Positions 56,201 to 64,000 of a stretch of DNA of 64,000 nucleotides are shown piece after piece; position 1 is the stretch's first letter, and the number at the start of each line of letters is the position of its first letter. The position numbers were made by a program, and so were the translations under genes. Source of the stretch: Monarcha castaneiventris obscurior (Eukaryota; Chordata; Aves; Passeriformes; Monarchidae); the NCBI GenBank assembly GCA_026261815.1, contig JAMPIT010000258.1:11771501-11835500 (forward strand), in the 5' to 3' direction. The notes below the pieces were generated by a model that was given only the letters and a program-made list of their open reading frames with translations, was not told the origin of the DNA and ran no database searches.

Positions 56201-57948
56201 CTACTGTAAGCAACACAAAGGAAGAATTATTAAACTTCCACATTGGTCACTTCTTTCTCGTAACATATGCCCGCTTTCTTTTACCTTTGTCAAAAATCAG
56301 CTTCACTCTCCTACTGTTTCGTTTCCGGTTTTTGAATTCTCTCTCAAAGTTTCCAAGGCTAGTGGTGTATTGGTCCCAGGCAATCTCAGGGAGCTGAACA
56401 ACCCTCTGAGGAAATGGAAGACCCATATCAACCTGAAAAAACAAGAATGAAAAGTAAAAAGCAATATTTAATGCAATCACTTTGTGTCCAAAAAACCCCC
56501 TACAAATACTGAAACGCTACAAAACCCAGTGCTGCTTTTTATTTGATAGAAGAATAGAAAACCAGAATTTCTGAAGTGCCATGCAGCGCACAGTTTTTTT
56601 AAAGACAAGGTGAGATCTTTCAAGAGTAATACACAACAGTGCATATACAATATGCAGAGGCACGGTCAATGATGGCTTATTGAGCATAAAACTTTAAAGT
56701 GTGCATTTCACAGCTGAAATCAGGTGTTTGACACTTCAATAACCTGTTTCTGACTGTCCTTTTTAAACCCACTGTTAGCCCAGGATCTGTACCTTTCTTA
56801 ACCCAGGAACCCAAAAGATTCAGAGTTTTATCACCTGAAAAACCTCAACTCCTCCCATCAGAGCAATCTATGCCTATTTTGTACTGATTTTGCTGTGTTC
56901 TGCCTAGAACAAAACCGTGGCAAAGCTCACCTTTTTATTTAAAGATCAGCTGCAAGACTATGATTCCTTTGGTCCTTTTTGGACAAAAATACACCAGAGT
57001 ACTTTAAACTGTCATTAGTATTTCCCCCAAAAATGACTACCAAATGCAACACTCTTACATCATGCATGCTATTAGCTCCTCTCAACACTTAACAGAAAGA
57101 CAACTACTGAAATCAAGGGGCTCACATCTGACCTAGGTGTCTACAAAACTAGGAAAGGAGAACCATAATTCCATTCTTCACTGAAATACATGTAGCTGTC
57201 AGACTAGAAGGTAACTATGTTTGCCAGTGGTAGATGCTACAGCGATAAAGGTTTCAAGCTGAAAATATTTTTTCAGTATTCTTGTTATGACAAGGTTTTT
57301 TTAAAACTTGAAAATATTTCCTTATAGAAATGGTTTCTCCTCTATCAGCCAATGTTCGGTCATCTGTAACTCAGTTATGTGTTCTAGTGTTCACTGTGGG
57401 TCTGGGATATAGACATTACATGCTCTTTAAACATACCCTATCAAATTCACTCAAAGCACATTTCAGTTCTCAAATGAGAAAGATTAGAAATTTTTCATCT
57501 GATACTTCCAGTCACCTGTAGATTTCAAGTTGTCTTAAAATACCTACACTACAAGTAGAAATTTTAAAATTACACTTCTACGTACCAAAAAAAAGGAAAG
57601 GAAGCATATCTGATAAAATCATTGAAGAGACCTATTTCTTCCAGATCTAATAAGAAAGCAAAGAAGTATTTTTGCTCAGCAGTTAAAAGATAAACTCGTA
57701 ATTTTTATGCCAAGTAATATATATCTATTCTCCAATTTCTACAGACGGTGAGTTACTAGTTATTAAAAAAAAATTCCAAGTAAGACTTAGGAAAAGTCCA
57801 TAGAAATACCTTCTTCTGGAGTCTTTCCACAAATCCAATAGGATCTTTCAGTGCTTCTCTCTGGTGTCTGCCTAAACTTTCAAGATCTTGAACTGCTTGA
57901 GTACGTTGAGCCTCGAGTACAGCAATCGTCTGTAACAGTCTCTGATAA
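44151..57948 (-). CDS. ZZZ3: ZZZ3, ZZ-type zinc finger-containing protein 3, 3' part (ten joined exons)
   Basis: ZZZ3 is a nuclear subunit of the ATAC histone acetyltransferase complex; its ZZ finger is known to bind the histone H3 tail. Joining, in transcript order, 57948-57810, 56432-56285, 56203-56085, 55782-55711, 55538-55437, 54438-54343, 50514-50362, 47477-47343, 44764-44664 and 44295-44151 gives about 403 residues followed by TGA. This matches the C-terminal part of the ~900-residue human protein. Domains in order are a helical, coiled-coil-like start ([14 protein letters not shown]), the Myb/SANT domain (WTVEEQ...[17 protein letters not shown]), an acidic stretch (MDEDDD), the ZZ finger ([11 protein letters not shown]...CSDC) and the terminal [12 protein letters not shown]. 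All phases fit. The long N-terminal coding exon is beyond the window. Confidence 0.95.
44296..44663 (-). other. ZZZ3 intron, 0.37 kb
   Basis: Short AT-rich intron separating the two exons of the ZZ finger; nothing else seen. Confidence 0.85.
44664..44764 (-). CDS. ZZZ3: ZZZ3 coding exon: ZZ zinc finger
   Basis: The acceptor ends ccacag and the donor is ACTG|gtgagc. It encodes [20 protein letters not shown] then [14 protein letters not shown] (last codon split). The four CxxC-type cysteine pairs of a ZZ finger are all present, so zinc binding should be intact. Confidence 0.96.
44765..47342 (-). other. ZZZ3 intron, 2.6 kb
   Basis: Holds GC-richer patches at about 44.8-45.3 and 45.6-45.8 kb with no recognisable repeat or gene, then AT-rich sequence. 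Confidence 0.75.
47343..47477 (-). CDS. ZZZ3: ZZZ3 coding exon: charged helical segment before the ZZ finger, 135 nt
   Basis: The acceptor ends gaatag and the donor is AAG|gtgagt. The 45 codons read [40 protein letters not shown] and HVGFK. A lysine-rich helix precedes the ZZ domain. Conserved with human. Confidence 0.95.
47478..50361 (-). other. ZZZ3 intron, 2.9 kb
   Basis: AT-rich intron with an A-rich tract at 49058-49082 followed by a short GT run. No transposon recognised. Confidence 0.8.
50362..50514 (-). CDS. ZZZ3: ZZZ3 coding exon: acidic region between SANT and ZZ, 153 nt
   Basis: The acceptor ends ctgtag and the donor is TCG|gtatgt. The 51 codons begin [20 protein letters not shown] and continue [20 protein letters not shown], ending [11 protein letters not shown]. 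The human protein carries the same segment with minor substitutions. Phase 0. Confidence 0.93.
50515..54342 (-). other. ZZZ3 intron, 3.8 kb
   Basis: AT-rich intron with a 26-bp perfect palindrome at 53067-53092 and an A/C-rich patch near 54.05-54.13 kb. Confidence 0.8.
53067..53092. repeat. 26-bp perfect palindrome
   Basis: tctaattagatac followed at once by its exact reverse complement gtatctaattaga, with no spacer. The centre lies between 53079 and 53080 (tacgta). Confidence 0.9.
54343..54438 (-). CDS. ZZZ3: ZZZ3 coding exon: end of the Myb/SANT domain, 96 nt
   Basis: The acceptor ends tcctag and the donor is AAG|gtgagg. The 32 codons read [20 protein letters not shown] then [21 protein letters not shown] is the third SANT helix. 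Almost identical to human. Confidence 0.95.
54439..55436 (-). other. ZZZ3 intron, 1.0 kb
   Basis: Ordinary AT-rich intron; nothing else recognised. Confidence 0.85.
55437..55538 (-). CDS. ZZZ3: ZZZ3 coding exon: core of the Myb/SANT domain, 102 nt
   Basis: The acceptor ends atttag and the donor is CAG|gtaaca. The 34 codons read [20 protein letters not shown] then [14 protein letters not shown]. This is a typical SANT pattern with the second Trp and the RTAxQV recognition-helix region. Phase 0 on both ends. Confidence 0.95.
55711..55782 (-). CDS. ZZZ3: ZZZ3 coding exon: start of the Myb/SANT domain, 72 nt
   Basis: The acceptor ends gagcag and the donor is CAG|gtaatg. The 24 codons read [20 protein letters not shown] then VEEQ. 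The Trp of the first SANT helix is present. Phase 0 on both ends. Confidence 0.93.
55783..56084 (-). other. ZZZ3 intron, 0.3 kb
   Basis: Short AT-rich intron in the compact exon cluster 55.4-56.4 kb that encodes the SANT domain; nothing else seen. Confidence 0.85.
56085..56203 (-). CDS. ZZZ3: ZZZ3 coding exon, proline/serine-rich linker
   Basis: The acceptor ends cttacag and the donor is CAG|gtagtt. Two bases complete a Val codon, then it reads [20 protein letters not shown], followed by [19 protein letters not shown]. The human protein has nearly the same sequence, with a small length difference in the serine run. Confidence 0.93.
56285..56432 (-). CDS. ZZZ3: ZZZ3 coding exon before the Myb/SANT domain
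   Basis: The acceptor ends tttcag and the donor is AAAG|gtaaaa. It encodes [40 protein letters not shown] and RRVKLIFDK plus one base. The basic KNRKRNSRR run is a plausible nuclear-localisation or DNA-contact segment. It is strongly conserved with human. Confidence 0.93.
56433..57809 (-). other. ZZZ3 intron, 1.4 kb
   Basis: AT-rich intron; no repeat or other gene recognised. Confidence 0.85.
57810..57948 (-). CDS. ZZZ3: ZZZ3 coding exon: coiled-coil-like segment
   Basis: The minus-strand acceptor is ctgtag and the donor is AAG|gtattt. After one base that completes the previous codon it reads [20 protein letters not shown] then [20 protein letters not shown] and ERLQKK. Leucine spacing suggests an amphipathic helix. 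It is close to the human ZZZ3 segment. Confidence 0.9.
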
Positions 57949-60900
57949 CTACAGAGACAAAGGAAAACATCTCACTGCATTGGCCTTTAAAAGTGACACC
58001 CCCCACCTGAACACTAGCCATGGTTATCTACCAGTACCTACCAGATTTCATAGCTTATCTGAACCATTTCATAAACATTTTTACTGAATTATAGTAAAAA
58101 TATATTAAATTTATTTTAAGAGTAGATGAATTTATATAAACCCATAAAAAATATCTTAATTTCCCAGTGGTTTCCTTTAAATGTAAATTCTATAGTAGCT
58201 GAAACAGTATGGTATCAGGGACAACCTACATTCATACTCTCAGTAGCTGTAACCAACATTAGCTTTGTTTATAAAGTTAAAAATCACACAAACAAAATGA
58301 GCTAATTTCTCTCCCACTTCAGCATCAGCTTCCTTCTACCCCAATACAAGTGACTACCACAGAATTTTAACATTTCACTCAACCATCCAAACGCTGGACA
58401 GGAATGGTTTAGGAACACAGCATTTTGTAAAAGCCCCACCTTAGAGCAGAATATGAGAATAATTTTTGAAATGTAACAACAAACCCAGGAATAAGTAATT
58501 TGCAAAATAAATTCAAACCAGATTCCCCTAAGAATACAGAAGCTGCATGAAAATGTCAGTGTTCCCTCAGACGTGCCCCAGCAGGTTCACAGACAATGTG
58601 GACTATTTAACAGACACATTTGAGTCTCACTGATGTGACTGTCATGCCTGTACCCAGTAGTGTGTGCTTTCCAAACTGTGTTTGATACAGTTAACTCATA
58701 CTCAGGAAATCATATGACATTTTAACACAGCCTTTAAAAAACAGTTAACTACATTTAACACCTTTTATTAGCTTTAAAGTTACAGTTGCCCACTTCAGTT
58801 TCTGAAATCCCATAGTTACCCGTGGCCCCTGTTGTTGCAAATTATTATGTATCAACATTCTTCATGAAAATGTTTTCTGACATTTAATATTACAACTGTA
58901 ATTTAGTTCAGCAAAAAATACTCATACTAAAATCAGGTAAGAGCTGTTCACTACAACAGTATTTCAGTAAATTTTCTTTCTGTTCCCTTATTGCTCGAAC
59001 AAAGACAAGCCTGACACAATGAATTCCATGGATACAAGAGAAAAGATCCAGAGGTTACTGAGGTAATTCAAGTTTTTCAATTGATTGCACTAGTAATTGG
59101 ATGAGGGAAGGAAACAATCTTAAGGCAAAATACAGGCTTTGTACGTTCAACTACTTCAGTTTCTACCTGGACATGAACCTCTCCAATTAACCTCTCCTGG
59201 ACATTAGCCTCTCCAATTTTCTTTCCACTCAAATGTAACATTGGCAAACATAAAATATAGCTATACTTTCTGAAGTTTGAAACTAAAATACTGAGCTCAT
59301 TTAAAAACAACAGGACACGATTCTGTTATGAATCACTATGTACATTTGTCTGCACATATTCAGGTTTACATGGAACTAAGAACCTAAAACACTTGTTTAA
59401 TAGGCCATTAATATTGAACAGTACTGAATATTTTCACTATTGGGAAAGCGCTCCAGTTTCTTCTAACCAAAATAACTCTGCACAAAATGAGATAATTAAT
59501 GTGATTATTCTTCAACAGGTGAAAAGCAAACTTCAGGAACAGCTTACAAAAGTGGTGACAGCACACCAGAAGTGGCCTGAGACAACAGCACAGCTCAGGT
59601 TGTTCCAGGCTTACAGGAGCCATCAGCTGTGGGATGAAGATCTTTCCTCAGCCCTCATACACAGCATGTGCTGGGGCAGCCCTGCCTGCACTCAGGGGCT
59701 GGCAGCACCTCTGAGCCCTGGAGGCTCCAGGGACATCACACAGGCAGGGTGCCAACATCCTCATGGAGATGCAGCTGTAACAACACAAAAGAGCTCAAGG
59801 ATACCTGGCGAGAGGATTTACCCTGGACAACAAAAAGCCTGTTTCCATCAGCAGGTGCCCAAACTCGTGTTAGCAGAGCCACAGTAACAGAGGCTCAGCA
59901 GCGTGCACGAATTTGCATCTAAGAAAAAGACGTATTTATTTAACATCTTTTTCTTGAGCCATTTTACTTCATTTATTCAAATTGTATTTAAGCAATTGAT
60001 TTTCTAAATGAAATTGGAAGAAAGTAATAATTTCATTTAAAATATGTAAATACATAGAAGTAAAAAGGAACCAAATGTTGGAGATTTAAATGAAGCGATA
60101 ATTTAATGATGATTCACATGTGTAAAGGGAAGGAAGGAATCATCTTAATTAGGTAGCCTTCAATAATTTAGTCTGAATGGAAAGATGAATTTACATTTGA
60201 GGAAAAATAACACAAAACCAACAATATTCAACTTCAGTTACTTCCTCCATTAAAACATTCATGTGACCTCACTGAAGTGGTCTTCATGGAATTAAGTGAA
60301 AATACAATAATGTCACGATCATTCAAAAACATGTCATATGATACTGATCTGTGACTACAGGAACATTATAATGAAATAACTGAAGAGAAAAAAAGGGTTT
60401 TTGAACCAACTGTTCAGACAAAAAGGTTTCCCAGCACTTTTTTGTCCCTCAGCTATGAAATTGATTAATTTGGAGCTATCTACTTTAACTTCCATATTCT
60501 GTTTTTATGAATTAATATATTCTGAAGCCCAAAAATAAGACTGCAGTTTCATCAAGTGAGTATCAGAAGTATTGAAATACACAAAAGTGGGAATGTGGGG
60601 ATCTTCTCTTTCCTAAGAAAAAAAACTGAAAATACTAGTTCTGAAATACATAGTTTGCTCCATATTCTGGTACTTTAGACTTGCTGTAGGAACTGCATTC
60701 TACCCAAACCACTGCACAGCCCTTTCAACTTCAACATGACCTTTTATTGAGCTGTATGTCTGCAAATGCTCTTTTAAGTTTTGAACAACTACTATTTCCA
60801 CAGGCTCTCTGGTCCTATATGACTGTAATAAAGCCAAGTATTTCTGTGAAAAAGCAGCAAGCTAAATAATAACACATACACTGAGCCTCTTCTTGAAGCA

Positions 60901-63900
60901 TCTGTCTATTCTGGACTCTTAGTCTCAAACGCTACCATAATGCTTCTGCTGCACTACACAAAAGAGATCACGTGAACAATTTCCAGGACTACTTAAAAAA
61001 AACCCCAACAAAACAAAAAAAACCCCAAAACAGACCAAAGCAAACCAACAAAAAGGTGGCTAACAATTTTGCTCTCTACCTTTCCAGGCTCTTTGTAATG
61101 AAGCACAAATCTGATCCAAACTACCTCCTGCAGTTGTGTTAAAATTCTCCAAAACTGAAAAAGTCTAATAAAAGAGAAAGTAGCTCATCAATCTGCTGCA
61201 AAACCAGCTCCATCCTTCAATGAGGCACCCAAAGAGCAACCACCTCCACATCATCCAGCAATTAGTTACATTATTTTCTCTGAAAGATCTGTCAGGAATT
61301 ACCAAGGAAAATTATCTCACATCCTTTGCCAAAACCAAACACACTCTTGAGTAAAGTCACAGACAGGTCTCCTCCACTGACTGAAGTTACACTTTCCTCA
61401 GTGCTAAATACTAACTTGTTAGCACATACAAAACCCAAAGCAGTTTTCTTTGCAGGAAAACTCTCACTCCAGAAAATGTAATTCTGTTCCCACAATCCCA
61501 GTATTGAAACACTCTTGCAAGTTCTTAAATCATGTTAATTGCCAGGAATCGTCCAGATGAACACTCGAGTCATTCAGTACAGCACAGAAACAGCTTCACT
61601 ATCTCTGCTGAAAAACCCTGATTAACACTGGGTTTTGAGGGACCAATATTTAAAAAAGGAAAGCTACTTCTTACAGATTGACACTGATCAGCAGGAATTT
61701 CTGCTGATTCAGTTTTTCTTTTCCAGTGGTAAGTACTCTACTCTTTTGGACTGCTCCATGAAATAATTATCACAGAGCAGAGCCAGATTTCTGGAAGTTG
61801 TGCCATATGCAATTAGTTCTTACACAATTTATTTCCATGAATCTTGCTCTAATAGTGATTAGGGACACAGCAGCCTCCTCTCTCGCCTGTGACAAAACTT
61901 GAGAATAGCATCTACTGCCTTAATGAGACCTATGTCCATTCTGATTCAGTTTACTGAGATTTACTTTCAAAATGCTTTCCCCCTCCATTCTTTCCATTCT
62001 AATAGCGTTTACATTTCTGTATCAGAGTACCCAGTCACATCCCAGATTTTAGTTTCTCTGCATCAGGACCTAACAGCAGCCTTTAGAAAACACTGTATGA
62101 ATAGGAATCAATCTGCATGTTTCTTAAGTTAACTCGTGTTTTTTATACTAAATGACTTGGCACTGACCTGTAAAAGGGGCCACACCATTCATCATTTTTA
62201 AATAAATTAATTTTTTACAGTAAGAGTCTGCCAGTCAGAAAGGCCCTCCATGGTTTCTGCAGGTTTTCTATCCCTTGAAGAGAAGAACATAGTGTACTTC
62301 AAGCCTTGGTTGAATGAGTGATACGAGCAACTGATACTACAAAATGAAGATTTTAACTTAGGTACCTAAATCAAATTAGTGGGTGAAATGAAGTGGCTGC
62401 AGATGACATTCACACCAATCAAAAAAAAAAAAAAAAAAAATCAACTCAAAATCAATATACAAAGTCACTCGAAACTACTTTGGCAGCTAAACTTGTCTTA
62501 CATCATCCAGTACCTTGCAAAGATTGTGTACTTTGATGCCTAATTAAAAAGAAGTGATTTATCCTCTTGACTTCTAAAATGGTGTGCAGTTGGTGGTCAT
62601 CAATTTCTACTCCCAAAAGAAACTGTGCTTCTCCAGTTATATATAGTTTACACAGTATGTTAAAATGTACACTACACCAATTTTGGGGGGCTCTGACACT
62701 AAAAATGTGTACCATAATTTAGAAATATTCGTTAATTCTCGTGCAGGTAGGAACTGTTTTACATGAGGGTGTACACACATTCCATAATAAAACACAGGAA
62801 AATACATATAGAAAAAACCTTGTTTTGTTGTATTTCCAAGAGCTGTGACACAAAACTGGTTATCAGTCACCAGGAGGATCTGAGCAAGTCTTTGTTTCAT
62901 TGCCATCTGCTGGCACTCCAGCAAAGTACAGATTACAACCTGCTCTCCCATACCCAGGTCATGTACTACTCTGGATTTTGGTCTACTAAGAGCAGTTTCA
63001 AAAAAAATCCCTTATTAGACACCAAGATGACAAAGTATTGGATATTAAACATGTTATCAGACTTTAAATTACGTAGGAAAAGGGAAACATTAATTGTACT
63101 TAGAATTTGTAAGTCACCCAAGGAGCTGTAGTTCAAGAGACTGGCTCCCTGGAGAAACCTGTGAATCAGATCAAACACAATCCTGTCATTTCAAAGAAGT
63201 GTGGGTTTTTTTGTTTGTGCTTTGTTTGTTTGAGTTCACAAATAACAGAAAACACTCCCAGCTCCTAAGTTTGGGCTGAAATCTTTGCCAGTGTCAAAAT
63301 ACACTAATTTTGACACTGCAGAGTTTCTTGCAAATTATTCTGATGCGTAGCTAAGATTTCTAAACAATCTCCAGCTGCACTCTGGAGGAGTCTGGGGTTC
63401 AATGCTGGACGTGTAGAGCACACAACAGCAATGAGAAAGCACAAGAGACTGATGCAGAATGGCCCTTCTTTGATCTCCCTTCAGAAACAGCAAAGAGTTT
63501 AAGGGCATAATCAATAAGAGCATACATATATCAACCCCTGTCAGGACTTGTAAAAGCACCTTTGCCTGGAGGAAGCAGCATATGGTGGGTTTTTACTTAC
63601 CTAATGCTTAGACACTGTGACCAAGGTAATCTACTTACATACAGCCTTTTCTGCAACTCTATTAAATTGCTTCCTACTCTGGCTTAACCTCTTTACACAT
63701 ACTGTCCTTTACTGTACTTTCGCTATGCATATTTAATATTCATACTTCAGACCTTTTAAAGTATTTCAAAGATAAGTAAATAATTAAACTGCATCTCTGT
63801 GTTACACATTAAACAACTGAAGTACACATTAAATGGCTTCTCCAAGTCTCCTGTGTCAGGAATGGAACACAAAGCACTATTTCTGAATGTCAGCCTCACA

Positions 63901-63994
63901 CCTATTTGAAATAAAACAGAACCCAACAAAAATAAAAAAAATAAAACCCAACAAATCCCAAGGCAAAATAGAAAATCCTACTGCAGTAATTTAC
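57949..63994 (-). other. ZZZ3 intron, at least 6 kb
   Basis: Upstream intron of the first ZZZ3 exon seen. AT-rich, with a GC-richer patch at 59.56-59.90 kb, A/C-rich runs near 61.0 and 63.9 kb, and an A20 tract at 62421-62440. No transposon or exon recognised except the possible exon edge at 63995. Confidence 0.65.
62421..62440. repeat. A20 homopolymer
   Basis: Twenty consecutive A. No retrocopy is recognisable on its left side and no target-site duplication is evident, so I treat it as a simple repeat. Confidence 0.85.
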
Positions 63995-64000
63995 CTGGAT
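63995..64000 (-). CDS. ZZZ3: Possible 3' edge of the upstream ZZZ3 coding exon
   Basis: On the minus strand the window begins ATCCAG followed by gtaaat, a good donor context. If the exon ends in AG, the next exon's first base T makes AGT (Ser), which is a compatible phase. Only six exon bases are visible, so this is a placement guess based on phase and on no better upstream exon being seen between 57949 and 63994. Confidence 0.25.

Noticed and set aside
59393..59887. 164-codon open frame on the plus strand in the ZZZ3 upstream intron
   Set aside because: It has no ATG near its start (begins at TTG), is antisense to ZZZ3, shows no known domain, and its second half lies in a GC-rich patch where open frames occur by chance.
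62421..62440. A20 tract as the tail of a processed pseudogene
   Set aside because: The sequence on either side does not resemble an mRNA, and no flanking target-site duplication was seen.

Overview
This is a piece of a bird nuclear genome. It is AT-rich and intron-dominated, with canonical GT-AG splice sites and scattered decayed CR1 non-LTR retrotransposons, the typical avian repeat. It carries the 3' parts of two vertebrate genes lying tail to tail. AK5 (adenylate kinase 5) is on the plus strand, from before position 1 to about 41.1 kb. ZZZ3 (ZZ-type zinc finger containing 3) is on the minus strand, from about 43 kb to beyond 64 kb. The same convergent pair exists on human chromosome 1p31; from general synteny knowledge this corresponds to avian chromosome 8, which I infer rather than read from the sequence.

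AK5 (3360-39870): seven coding exons give the linker and the whole second (C-terminal) adenylate kinase domain, about 248 residues. The first kinase domain lies upstream of the window. All exon phases join cleanly, so the gene looks intact. The translated second domain is unusual. The P-loop is kept, but three positions that contact AMP in AK1-type kinases (Arg44, Arg97 and Gln101, AK1 numbering) are Gln, Gln and Asp here. The LID loop has also lost an arginine, and the C-terminus is about 15 residues longer than in human AK5.

ZZZ3 (44151-57948, minus): ten coding exons give the C-terminal ~403 residues: a coiled-coil-like segment, the Myb/SANT domain, an acidic stretch and the ZZ zinc finger, ending in the conserved tail. 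A possible edge of the next upstream coding exon is visible in the last six bases of the window. ZZZ3 is known as a histone-H3-reading subunit of the ATAC acetyltransferase complex.

The rest is intron, untranslated region and about 2-3 kb between the two genes. All CR1 copies I recognised (4.0, 7.7, 12.4, 13.9, 15.9-16.9 and 19.2-19.7 kb) are in AK5 introns within the first 20 kb. Non-exonic points worth attention are a CpG-rich block at 25.7-26.2 kb just upstream of the P-loop exon, a strong cryptic exon at 18015 that would introduce a stop if included, several perfect palindromes and hairpins, and a G16 tract in the AK5 3' UTR. I found no tRNA, rRNA, CRISPR or bacterial feature, and no clearly new multi-gene system.
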